This document shows positions 44,234-56,785 of a stretch of DNA of 64,000 nucleotides, one piece after another. The position numbers and the translations under genes were made by a program. This DNA is from Streptomyces ficellus (lineage in GTDB: Bacteria; Actinomycetota; Actinomycetes; Streptomycetales; Streptomycetaceae), in assembly GCF_030406405.1 (NCBI RefSeq), contig NZ_JAUEPL010000013.1:54321-118320 (forward strand), given 5' to 3'. Under the pieces are notes generated by a model. The model was given only the letters and a program-made list of their open reading frames with translations, was not told the origin of the DNA and did no database searches. Positions within the stretch are counted from its first letter, which is position 1; the number at the start of each line of letters is the position of its first letter.

Positions 44234-45304
44234 ATGAGACGTCGTTCGGTACTCCTCGCGGCGGGCGCGGCCGCCGCCATCTCCGTATCCGCCCCTCCCG
44301 CCCACGCGGCGCCCGCCCCCCGACCGCTGGTGATCGGGCACCGGGGCGCGGCCGGCTGGCGCCCGGAACACACCGCCGCCTCCTACGCGTTCGCCGTCGA
44401 GACCGGCGCCGACTGGATCGAACCGGACCTGGTCCCCACCCGGGACCACCACCTGGTGGTGCGGCACGAGAACGAGATCTCGGGCACCACCGATGTGGCG
44501 CGGCGCCCGGAGTTCGCCGGGCGCCGCACCACGAAGACCGTCGACGGGCGGGCCCTCACCGGCTGGTTCACCGAGGACTTCACCCTGGCGGAGCTGAAGA
44601 CCCTGTGGGCGGTGGAGCGCCTGCCCCTCGTACGCGACCGGAACACCGTCTTCGACGGGCGCCAGCGGGTGCTGACCTTCCGCGAGGTGGTCGCCCTGGC
44701 GCGCCGGCTGTCCCGGCGCCACGGCCGTACCGTCACGGTCTTCCCCGAGACCAAGCACCCGACGTACTTCCGCTCCATCGGCCTGCCCCTGGAGCCGGTC
44801 CTCGCCGATGCCATCAGGCGCGACCGGCTCGGGCCGCGCGAGTGCGTCGTGCAGTCCTTCGAGCCGTCCAGCCTCCTGCGGATGGCCGACGAGCGGCTGG
44901 GCGTCCCGCTCTGGCAGGCGCTCGGCACCCGTGGCGGCCCGTACGGGCACGAGATGACGTACGCCGACATGACGACCCCGGCGGGGCTGCGGGCCATCGC
45001 GGCGTACGCGCAGTGGATCGGGCCCGACAAGTCGTCCCTGGTGCCGCCCTCGACGCTGCTCGCGGACGCGCACGCGGCGGGCCTGAAGGTGGGCGCCTAC
45101 ACCTTCCGCGCCGAGAACCGGTACCTGCCGGCCGAGCTGCGGCGCGGCAGCGACCCGAACGGTTTCGGGGACGCCTTCGCGGAGTACGCCCGCCACTTCG
45201 AGCAGGGCGTCGACGCCGTGGTGACCGACTTCCCGGACCTGGCGGCCATCGCCCGTGACGCGACGCGGTGCGGCCCGGCCGTAGGGCCTAGGCCGAAGGG
45301 CTGA
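44234..45304 (+). CDS. Secreted glycerophosphodiester phosphodiesterase
   Basis: 356 residues. Starts MRRRSVLLAAGAAAAI with a signal peptide cleaved after AHA near residue 25; the RRRS stretch before the hydrophobic core could be a Tat motif. GDPD active site: VIGHRGAAGWRPEHT (HRG with Glu), WIEPDLVPT and HHLVVRHEN for the metal and second catalytic His. Releases sn-glycerol 3-phosphate from phosphodiesters, possibly for phosphate or carbon scavenging. TACGGT (44222-44227) ends 6 bp before ATG 44234, suggesting a leaderless mRNA. Confidence 0.92.
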   Translation: MRRRSVLLAAGAAAAISVSAPPAHAAPAPRPLVIGHRGAAGWRPEHTAASYAFAVETGADWIEPDLVPTRDHHLVVRHENEISGTTDVARRPEFAGRRTTKTVDGRALTGWFTEDFTLAELKTLWAVERLPLVRDRNTVFDGRQRVLTFREVVALARRLSRRHGRTVTVFPETKHPTYFRSIGLPLEPVLADAIRRDRLGPRECVVQSFEPSSLLRMADERLGVPLWQALGTRGGPYGHEMTYADMTTPAGLRAIAAYAQWIGPDKSSLVPPSTLLADAHAAGLKVGAYTFRAENRYLPAELRRGSDPNGFGDAFAEYARHFEQGVDAVVTDFPDLAAIARDATRCGPAVGPRPKG

Positions 45305-45338
45305 TCAACTTCCGGGCCTTCCTGCTGTTAGCCTGCAC

Positions 45339-45355
45339 TTGCGCATGAGTCGCAA
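45339..45355 (+). promoter_or_regulatory. Nur-box-like operator of sodF
   Basis: TTGCG-N7-CGCAA, a perfect 17-bp palindrome at the expected start of sodF transcription (TAGCCT -10 box just upstream). Its 5-7-5 layout fits the Nur box through which nickel-loaded Nur represses sodF in S. coelicolor. Confidence 0.7.
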
Positions 45356-45400
45356 TAAGCATCAGCAAGGCGTTGCAGCAAGCAGTCGGAGGGCTCGGAC

Positions 45401-46045
45401 ATGGCGATCTACACACTTCCTGAACTTCCGTACGACTACGCGGAGCTCGACCCGGTCATCAACCCGCAGATCATCGAGCTGCACCACGACAAGCACCACG
45501 CCGCCTACGTCAAGGGCGCCAACGACACCCTCGAACAGCTGGAGGAGGCGCGCGACAAGGAGCAGTGGGGCGCCATCAACGGCCTGGAGAAGAACCTGGC
45601 GTTCCACCTCTCCGGCCACATCCTGCACTCGATCTACTGGCACAACATGACGGGTACGAAGAACGGCGGCGGTGGCGAGCCGCTGGCGGCGGACGGCGTC
45701 GGCGAGCTCGCGGACGCCATCGCCGAGTCCTTCGGCTCCTTCGCGAAGTTCAAGACCCAGCTGTCCAAGGCAGCCGCGACCACCCAGGGCTCGGGCTGGG
45801 GCGTGCTCGCGTACGAGCCGGTCAGCGGCCGGCTGATCGTGGAGCAGGTCTACGACCACCAGGGCAACGTCGGCCAGGGCTCGGTGCCGATCCTGGTCTT
45901 CGACGCCTGGGAGCACGCCTTCTACCTCCAGTACAAGAACCAGAAGGTCGACTTCATCGACGCCATGTGGCAGGTCGTCAACTGGCAGGACGTCGCCAGG
46001 CGTTACGCCCGGGCCAAGGAGCGCACGCCGCTGATCGCCCCGTGA
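45401..46045 (+). CDS. sodF: Superoxide dismutase (Fe-type, SodF)
   Basis: 214 residues, Fe/Mn family. Metal ligands are His28 ([10 protein letters not shown]), His76 ([10 protein letters not shown]), and Asp/His in [14 protein letters not shown]; the Gly-rich [11 protein letters not shown] and the overall type match the Fe-(Zn) enzyme SodF of Streptomyces. Start ATG 45401 with GGAGGG upstream. Regulation by nickel via Nur is supported by the palindrome at 45339-45355. Confidence 0.96.
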   Translation: MAIYTLPELPYDYAELDPVINPQIIELHHDKHHAAYVKGANDTLEQLEEARDKEQWGAINGLEKNLAFHLSGHILHSIYWHNMTGTKNGGGGEPLAADGVGELADAIAESFGSFAKFKTQLSKAAATTQGSGWGVLAYEPVSGRLIVEQVYDHQGNVGQGSVPILVFDAWEHAFYLQYKNQKVDFIDAMWQVVNWQDVARRYARAKERTPLIAP

Positions 46046-46110
46046 ACCGGGTGCCCTGAACCTCCTGCTCGTGATCGTCTTCTCAACCTTCACCGGGCAG
46101 GCGGATGAAG

Positions 46111-46150
46111 AACGGCCCCCCGCGAGGACGTGACTCGCGGGGGGCCGTTC
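46111..46150. terminator. Bidirectional terminator between sodF and the DsbA-like gene
   Basis: GAACGGCCCCCCGCGAG (46111-46127) pairs with 46135-46150 with one bulged C, a 16-bp stem between convergent genes. Confidence 0.8.
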
Positions 46151-46160
46151 GTGCTGCCGA

Positions 46161-46796
46161 TCAGTCGAAGACGGGGCCCTGCGTGCGGGTGCGCTTGATC
46201 TCGTAGAAGCCGGGGATCGAGGCCACCATGAGCGTGCCGTCCCACAGCTTGGCGGCTTCCTCACCCTTGGGGGCGGGGGTGACGACCGGGCCGAAGAAGG
46301 CGATCTGCTCGCCGTCCGGGCCGGGGACCGCGATGACCGGGGTGCCGACCTCCTGGCCCACCTTGCTGATCCCCTCGTGGTGGGAGGCGCGCAGCTCGGC
46401 GTCGTAGGTGTCCTTGTCGGCGTACTCGGCGAGCGAGACCGGCAGGCCGACGTCCTCCAGCGCCTCGCGGATCGCGGTCGGGGTCGGCCCCTCGCCCTTG
46501 TTGTGGAAGCGGGTGCCGAGGGCGGTGTAGAGCGGGCCGACGACGTCGTCGCCGTGCAGCTGCTGGGCCGCGATCACCACGCGGACCGGGCCCCAGGCCT
46601 GGGTCTCCAGCATCTCGCGGTACTCGGCCGGGACCTCGTCCAGCTTGTCCTCGTTCAGCACGGCCAGGCTCATCACATGCCAGCGCACATCGACCGGGCG
46701 GACCTTCTCCACCTCGAGCATCCAGCGTGAGGTCAGCCACGCCCAGGGGCACAGCGGGTCGAACCAGAAGTCGGCGGTGGTCCTGCTCTCGGACAT
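46161..46796 (-). CDS. DsbA-family mycothiol-dependent oxidoreductase (Rv2466c-like)
   Basis: 211 residues, thioredoxin-fold with helical insert. Active site at residues 16-19 in DPLCPWAW: one Cys, followed by Pro-Trp-Ala. In M. tuberculosis Rv2466c, as I recall, the motif is CPWC, so the second Cys is missing here, pointing to a monothiol (mycothiol-dependent) mechanism. TADFWFDPLCPWAW and EVGTPVIAVPG (cis-Pro loop) are conserved. Cytosolic, no signal. ATG 46796, divergent from pepN. Confidence 0.88.
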   Translation of the reverse strand: MSESRTTADFWFDPLCPWAWLTSRWMLEVEKVRPVDVRWHVMSLAVLNEDKLDEVPAEYREMLETQAWGPVRVVIAAQQLHGDDVVGPLYTALGTRFHNKGEGPTPTAIREALEDVGLPVSLAEYADKDTYDAELRASHHEGISKVGQEVGTPVIAVPGPDGEQIAFFGPVVTPAPKGEEAAKLWDGTLMVASIPGFYEIKRTRTQGPVFD

Positions 46797-46932
46797 CTCT
46801 CTCCTCGTGCTGATCGGATCGTGCTCCTTCGGGCGGGAACGCCGGGGGTGCGCGGGGGCATTCCCGCCCGCCGCCCGTCAGTGCCGCATGGCAGGATCGC
46901 CCCTGTACGAACGAGCCACGAAGGAGTAGCCC

Positions 46933-49593
46933 GTGCCCGGTGAGAATCTCTCCCGCGACGAGGCCCGCGAGCGGGCCGAGCTGCTGACCGTCGACGGGTA
47001 CGAGGTCGCCCTCGACCTGCGGTCGGCGATCGGCGGGACCGCCTCGAAGCAGCGCACGTTCCGGTCGGTGACGACGATCAGGTTCCGCCGCGTGGCGCCG
47101 GGCGGAACGGCGACGTTCGTGGATCTGATCGCCCCGTCGGTGAACGCGGTGACGCTCAACGGGCGGCAGCTGGACCCGGCGGCCGTCTTCGACGGCTCCC
47201 GGATCGCGCTGGACGGGCTCGCCGACGAGAACGTGCTGGTGGTGGACGCGCAGTGCGCGTACAGCCGGACCGGCGAGGGCCTGCACCGGTTCGTCGACCC
47301 GGAGGACGGCGAGGTCTACCTCTACACGCAGTACGAGCCGGCCGACGCGCGGCGGGTGTTCGCCACCTTCGAACAGCCCGACCTGAAGGCGCCGTTCCGG
47401 TTCGAGGTGACGGCTCCCGAGGGCTGGACGGTGTGGAGCAACGGGGCCGAGCAGTCGCGAGAAGAAGGGCGCGAAGCGCTTCCGCAGACGGGTGGTGGTG
47501 GGCGACGGGAGGGCCGCGTCTGGCGGTTCGCCGAGACGGCGCCGATCTCGACGTACATCACGTGTGTGGTGGCCGGTCCGTACCACTACGTGACGGACAC
47601 CTACCGGCGCGGCGATCTGGAGATCCCGCTCGGGGCGATGTGCCGCAAGGCGCTGGCCCGGCACTTCGACGCGGACGACATCTTCCTGATCACCAAGCAG
47701 GGCTTCGACTTCTTCCACGACAACTTCGACCACCCGTACCCCTTCGGCAAGTACGACCAGGCCTTCGTGCCCGAGTACAACCTCGGCGCGATGGAGAACC
47801 CGGGCATGGTGACGTTCCGCGAGGAGTACATCTACCGGGGCAAGGTGACGCGCGCGGCCTACGAGCGGCGGGCGAACGTCATCCTGCACGAGATGGCGCA
47901 CATGTGGTTCGGCGACCTGGTCACCATGAAGTGGTGGGACGACCTGTGGCTGAAGGAGTCCTTCGCGGACTTCATGGGCTCCTTCTCCCTGGCCGAGGCG
48001 ACCCGCTTCACCAACAGCTGGGTGACCTTCGCCAACAGCCGCAAGGCGTGGGCGTACCGGGCGGACCAGCTGCCCTCCACGCATCCGGTCACGGCCGACA
48101 TCCGTGATCTGGAGGACGCCAAGCTGAACTTCGACGGGATCACGTACGCCAAGGGCGCGGCGGTGCTCAAGCAGCTCGTGGCGTACGCGGGGCGGGAGGC
48201 GTTCCTGGAGGGCGCCCGCCGGTACTTCACGCGGCACGCGTACGGCAACACGACCCTGGCCGACCTGCTGTCGGTGCTGGAGGAGACGTCGGGGCGGGAC
48301 ATGAAGGCCTGGTCGCGGTCCTGGCTGGAGACGTCGGGCGTCAACACCCTGACGCCGGTGGTGACGTACGACGCACAGGACCGTGTCGCCGAGCTGGCCG
48401 TGCTCCAGGACGCGCCGTCCGGCCCCGGGGCCGCGCCGCGTGGGGAGCTCCGTGGTGAGCCCCGTGGTGAGCTGCCCGGTGAGCTGCGCCCGCACCGGGT
48501 GGCCGTGGGCCTGTACCGGGTCGAGGGCGGCGAGCTGGTGCGCTACGCCCGCGCGGAGGTGGACGTCACGGGGGCGCGGACGGTGGTGACGGAGCTGGCG
48601 GGCGCGGACCGGCCAGAGCTCGTACTTGTCAACGACGACGACCTGACGTACTGCAAGGTCCGCTTCGACGAGGGGTCGCTGGCCACGCTCGCGGTCCACC
48701 TGGGCGACATCGCGGACCCGCTGGCGCGGGCGCTGTGCTGGTCGGCGCTGTGGAACCTGACGCGGGACGCGCTGATGCCCGCGCGGAACTTCCTGGCGAT
48801 GGTGCTCGCCTTCGCGGGGCGTGAGTCGGACATCGGTGTGCTCCAGATGCTGCACGCCTGGGCGCGGTCGGCGCTGGTGCACTACGTGGCGCCGGCGTGG
48901 CGCGAGGAGGGCGGCCGGCTGCTGTCCGAGGGCGCGCTGCGGGAGCTGCGGCTGGCGGAGCCGGGCAGTGAGCACCAGCTGACGTGGGCGCGGTTCTTCG
49001 CGGCGACGGCCACCACCGACGCGGACCTCGCGTTCCTCCAGGGACTGCTGGACGGTGCGACGAAGATCGACGGACTGGAGGTGGACCAGGAGCTGCGCTG
49101 GACGTTCCTGGAGCCGCTGGCGGCGCACGGCCGGGCGGACGAGTCGGTGATCGGGGCGGAGCTGGCGCGCGACGACACCGCGTCGGGCAAGCGCCACCAG
49201 GTGCGCTGCCTGGCGGCCCGCCCGTCCGAGGCGGTCAAGGCTCAGGCGTGGGCGCAGGTCGTCGAGTCGGACGCCCTGTCGAACGCGCTGGTCGAGGCGG
49301 TGATCGCGGGCTTCGGCCAGCCCTCGCAGCGGGCGCTGCTCGCTCCGTACGCCCCGAGGTACTTCGCGGCGATCGAGCGGGTGTGGGCGGAGCGTTCCAT
49401 CCAGATCGCCATGGACGTGGTGCGGGGCCTGTTCCCGTCGCTACAGGACGACGCGGCGACGCTGGGCGCGACGGACGCGTGGCTCGCCACGCACGAGTCG
49501 GCGCCCCCGGCGCTGCGCCGCCTGGTCCTGGAGGCGCGCGACGACCTGGCGCGCGCCCTGCGGGCCCAGTCCTGCGACGCGGCGGCGGGCTGA
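46933..49593 (+). CDS. pepN: Aminopeptidase N (M1 family), first paralogue
   Basis: 886-residue zinc aminopeptidase. GAMEN exopeptidase motif (NLGAMENPGM), zinc site HEMAHMWFGDLVTMKWW with His319, Glu320, His323 and Glu342, and the C-terminal ERAP1-like helical domain. GTG start at 46933 with AAGGAG 6 nt upstream. A local expansion near residues 500-518 encodes GELRGEPRGELPGELRP, an in-frame mini-repeat. Paralogous with the gene at 56786; the two share motif order and many blocks. Confidence 0.95.
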   Translation: MPGENLSRDEARERAELLTVDGYEVALDLRSAIGGTASKQRTFRSVTTIRFRRVAPGGTATFVDLIAPSVNAVTLNGRQLDPAAVFDGSRIALDGLADENVLVVDAQCAYSRTGEGLHRFVDPEDGEVYLYTQYEPADARRVFATFEQPDLKAPFRFEVTAPEGWTVWSNGAEQSREEGREALPQTGGGGRREGRVWRFAETAPISTYITCVVAGPYHYVTDTYRRGDLEIPLGAMCRKALARHFDADDIFLITKQGFDFFHDNFDHPYPFGKYDQAFVPEYNLGAMENPGMVTFREEYIYRGKVTRAAYERRANVILHEMAHMWFGDLVTMKWWDDLWLKESFADFMGSFSLAEATRFTNSWVTFANSRKAWAYRADQLPSTHPVTADIRDLEDAKLNFDGITYAKGAAVLKQLVAYAGREAFLEGARRYFTRHAYGNTTLADLLSVLEETSGRDMKAWSRSWLETSGVNTLTPVVTYDAQDRVAELAVLQDAPSGPGAAPRGELRGEPRGELPGELRPHRVAVGLYRVEGGELVRYARAEVDVTGARTVVTELAGADRPELVLVNDDDLTYCKVRFDEGSLATLAVHLGDIADPLARALCWSALWNLTRDALMPARNFLAMVLAFAGRESDIGVLQMLHAWARSALVHYVAPAWREEGGRLLSEGALRELRLAEPGSEHQLTWARFFAATATTDADLAFLQGLLDGATKIDGLEVDQELRWTFLEPLAAHGRADESVIGAELARDDTASGKRHQVRCLAARPSEAVKAQAWAQVVESDALSNALVEAVIAGFGQPSQRALLAPYAPRYFAAIERVWAERSIQIAMDVVRGLFPSLQDDAATLGATDAWLATHESAPPALRRLVLEARDDLARALRAQSCDAAAG

Positions 49594-49761
49594 CGCGCCG
49601 GGCGGGGTCCGGGCCGGCCGCTCGTCGGCCGCTGGTCGGCGGCGTGATCGGGGCCCCTGATCGGCAGTCGAACGCCTGTACTTTAGGACGGGGTTGTCCC
49701 GGATTGTCGACGGGTGTGTAACAGCGGTTAGTGAGTGGCCAGTTGGCGGAATGCCCGGGGC

Positions 49762-50742
49762 ATGACGAACACCCCGCTCTCCCCCCGCCCCCTGTCCCAC
49801 CTGTCCGGCGCGCGGCGGCGCGTGCTGTCCGCGGCCCAGCTGCGGGCGCAGGGCGTCTCCGCCGCCGAAGCCGCCGAGCAGTGCCGGGCCGGTGGCCCCT
49901 GGCAGCAGTTCCTGCCGGGGGTGTACCTGCTGCATCCAGGACCGCCCACCAGCGAGGAGCGGCTGCACGCCGCCCTGCTGTACGCCGACCGGCAGCCCCC
50001 GGAGGCCATGATCACCGGGCTGGCCGCGCTCGCGCTGTACCGGTTCGCGGCCGCGCCGCCGCTGCTGTCCCTGGACCGCATCGACGTCCTGGTGGCACGC
50101 ACCCGGCGGCTGCGGTCCACCGGGTGCGTGCGGATCGTGCGCGCGCAGGAGCTGCCCAGGCCGCTGGAGGTCACCGGCCTGCCGGTCGCCCCGGTGGCCC
50201 GCGCGGTGGCGGACGCGGTCGCGCACATCGCCGACGCCCACACCGTACGGCGGCTGCTGACGGAGGCCGTGCGCGGTGCCCACTGCGAACCGGCCGCTCT
50301 GGTACGGGAGTTGAACCGGGCGAGGCTGCTGAGCCGGCCGCACGTCGTGGACGCCGTCGACGCGCTGCTCGCGGAGGGGCGGGCGCTGGCCGAGGAGCGG
50401 CTGTACGAGATGGTGCGGGCCCACTCGCTGCCCGACCCGCTGTGGAACGTGGACCTCCGGCTGCCCGGCGGCCCGCACCTGGGCGGCGTGGACGCGTACT
50501 GGCCCGACCACGCCGTCGCCGTCGAGCTGGACACGCGTGCGCCCCGCCAGGACGACGACGGGGCGTGGACGCAGTACACCCGCAAGCGCGAGCACCTGGA
50601 GCGGCTGGGCATCACCGTCGTCCACATCACGCCCAGGAAGCTGCGGGACGCCCTGGAGCAGCAGGCGATCGTGGTGCGTACGGCGCTGATGGCGGCCGGG
50701 GACCGCCCCCCGGCCGCGTACGTCGTGGTGTTGCCCAGGTGA
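49762..50742 (+). CDS. AbiEi-like wHTH plus endonuclease-like domain protein
   Basis: 326 residues from the ATG at 49762 (a GTG at 49735 adds 9). The N-terminal ~90 residues resemble the AbiEi antitoxin winged-helix region (VLSAAQLRAQGVSAAEAAEQ, QFLPGVYLL). The C-terminal ~90 contain VDAYWPDHAVAVELD and QYTRKREHLERLGITVVH, like DUF559/Vsr-type endonuclease folds (xExD pattern). Such proteins are common in Streptomyces as orphans, annotated as type IV toxin-antitoxin antitoxin; no AbiEii partner is nearby. The function is unproven. Confidence 0.65.
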   Translation: MTNTPLSPRPLSHLSGARRRVLSAAQLRAQGVSAAEAAEQCRAGGPWQQFLPGVYLLHPGPPTSEERLHAALLYADRQPPEAMITGLAALALYRFAAAPPLLSLDRIDVLVARTRRLRSTGCVRIVRAQELPRPLEVTGLPVAPVARAVADAVAHIADAHTVRRLLTEAVRGAHCEPAALVRELNRARLLSRPHVVDAVDALLAEGRALAEERLYEMVRAHSLPDPLWNVDLRLPGGPHLGGVDAYWPDHAVAVELDTRAPRQDDDGAWTQYTRKREHLERLGITVVHITPRKLRDALEQQAIVVRTALMAAGDRPPAAYVVVLPR

Positions 50743-50748
50743 GCCGGA

Positions 50749-51897
50749 TCAGCCGCAGAACTCGGCCTCGACGACCGCGTTCATGTCGCCCGCCCAGTCA
50801 CCGTTGACGTTCAGCGCCAGGGAGTGCCGCCCGTCCCGCGTGGCGACCATGGCGGAACCGGAGCCGTGGATGCCGCCGTTGTGGCCCCACACTTCCGTGC
50901 CACAGCTCAGCTTCTGGACGGACACCCCCAGGCCGTAGCGGCCGGACGGCATGTCCTCGCCGACCGGGACCGTGGTGGTCAGCTCCTTCATCTGCCGCGG
51001 CGGCAGCAGCTTGCCCTTGAGCAGCGCCCGTACGAAGCGCTGGAGGTCCGCGGAGTCGGAGACCATCTCGCCGGCCGCCCAGGCGAGGGACGGGTTCAGC
51101 TCGGTGACGTCGTGGACCGGCGCGTGGGGCCCCGCCATGAGCGTGGAGTAGGCGCGGCCGCTGGGTTTCGGCATCCGCGGGTCCGTGCCGGGCACGCTGG
51201 TGGCGCGCAGCCCCAGCGGCTTCAGGACGCGGCGCTCGACCTCCTTTCCGTAGGGCCGCCCGGTGACCTTCTCGATGACCATTCCGGCGAGGACGTAGTT
51301 GGTGTTGGAGTACCTCCAGTCCGTGCCGGGGGCGAAGTCGGGCCGGTGCTTCATCGCGAGGTCCACCAGCTGTCCGGGCGTCCAGGTGTCGTAGCGGTGC
51401 TGGAGGAAGCCGGGGCCGAAGACCTTGGCCTGGAAGCCGGGGTCGGAGGTGACGTTGTAGATGCCGCTGGTGTGGTTGAGCAGCTGCCGTACGGTGATCT
51501 CGCGGCCGTCGTGGCCGTTGCCGCGCACGACCCCCGGCAGCCAGCGGTCGACGGTGTCGTCCAGGTCCAGTCTGCCCTCGGCCTCCAGTTGCAGGACGAC
51601 GGTCGCCACGAAGGTCTTGGTGATGGAGCCGACCCGGTAGCGGTCCCGTGGCAGGCGTTCCCGTCCGGTCTCGCGGTCGGCGACGCCGGCGGTGCCGTTC
51701 CAGGTGCCGTGGCGGTCCTGTGCCTGGGCGAGCACGCCCGGCACACCGGCCTCCACCACCGCCTCGATCGCCGCCCGGGTCTCCTCGTGCTCGCCGCTTC
51801 GCCCGGCGGCCGTCGCGGGGACGGTGAAGGCGGTGGCGGCGAGCGCTGTCGCCGCCACCGCCGCCGTCGCCGCGGTGAGAGTCGTCCGTATCGCCAT
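50749..51897 (-). CDS. Secreted serine hydrolase (class C beta-lactamase/DD-peptidase family)
   Basis: 382 residues. Signal peptide MAIRTTLTAATAAVAATALA with cleavage near residue 31 (ATAAGRS). Active-site SxxK as SITK (YRVGSITKTF), YSN (WRYSNTNYVLAG) and HNG (VWGHNGGIHGSG). Streptomyces R61 DD-peptidase is the reference enzyme; whether it is a carboxypeptidase, esterase or lactamase cannot be told. ATG 51897 with GAGGGGA upstream. Convergent with the AbiEi-like gene (6-bp gap). Confidence 0.9.
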   Translation of the reverse strand: MAIRTTLTAATAAVAATALAATAFTVPATAAGRSGEHEETRAAIEAVVEAGVPGVLAQAQDRHGTWNGTAGVADRETGRERLPRDRYRVGSITKTFVATVVLQLEAEGRLDLDDTVDRWLPGVVRGNGHDGREITVRQLLNHTSGIYNVTSDPGFQAKVFGPGFLQHRYDTWTPGQLVDLAMKHRPDFAPGTDWRYSNTNYVLAGMVIEKVTGRPYGKEVERRVLKPLGLRATSVPGTDPRMPKPSGRAYSTLMAGPHAPVHDVTELNPSLAWAAGEMVSDSADLQRFVRALLKGKLLPPRQMKELTTTVPVGEDMPSGRYGLGVSVQKLSCGTEVWGHNGGIHGSGSAMVATRDGRHSLALNVNGDWAGDMNAVVEAEFCG

Positions 51898-52100
51898 GTG
51901 CGTTCCCCTCGCTGCTCGACTGTGGTCGGTGAGCAGGACTCCAACGGGGCGAAGGGCGTTGCCTGGGTCGGTGCGGTTGAGCGTGTTTCAGCCGTCGGGA
52001 CGACGGGGGGATTCGGGCGGGTTCGTTCCTGATGGCGTACCTGCCGCAGTGGCGGATGTACGCCATGACCGCATCCCGTCTCCGACAACCCTCCACAAAA

Positions 52101-52120
52101 CCCTGTCACTTACGACAGGG
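52101..52120. promoter_or_regulatory. CCCTGTC-N6-GACAGGG palindrome before the subtilase gene
   Basis: Perfect 7-bp arms (52101-52107, 52114-52120) with a 6-bp centre ACTTAC, 50 bp before the subtilase ATG. Possible operator or small hairpin. Confidence 0.4.
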
Positions 52121-52170
52121 TGAGCGGTCATCCGGCACCGGATTCCGGACCCTTCCTTTCACAAACAGGG

Positions 52171-56677
<4,507 letters not shown>

Positions 56678-56692
56678 CGCCGGCGCGTACAC

Positions 56693-56739
56693 ACGCCGAA
56701 GGGCCGCCCCGCCATAACGGTGGGGCGGCCCTTCGGCGT
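56693..56739 (+). terminator. Terminator of asd
   Basis: ACGCCGAAGGGCCGCCCC (56693-56710) and its perfect complement (56722-56739), an 18-bp stem with an 11-nt loop, 15 bp after the stop. Confidence 0.85.
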
Positions 56740-56785
56740 ACGTGGAAGGATGACCGGAAACGTCACACAACGAGGAGATGACCGG

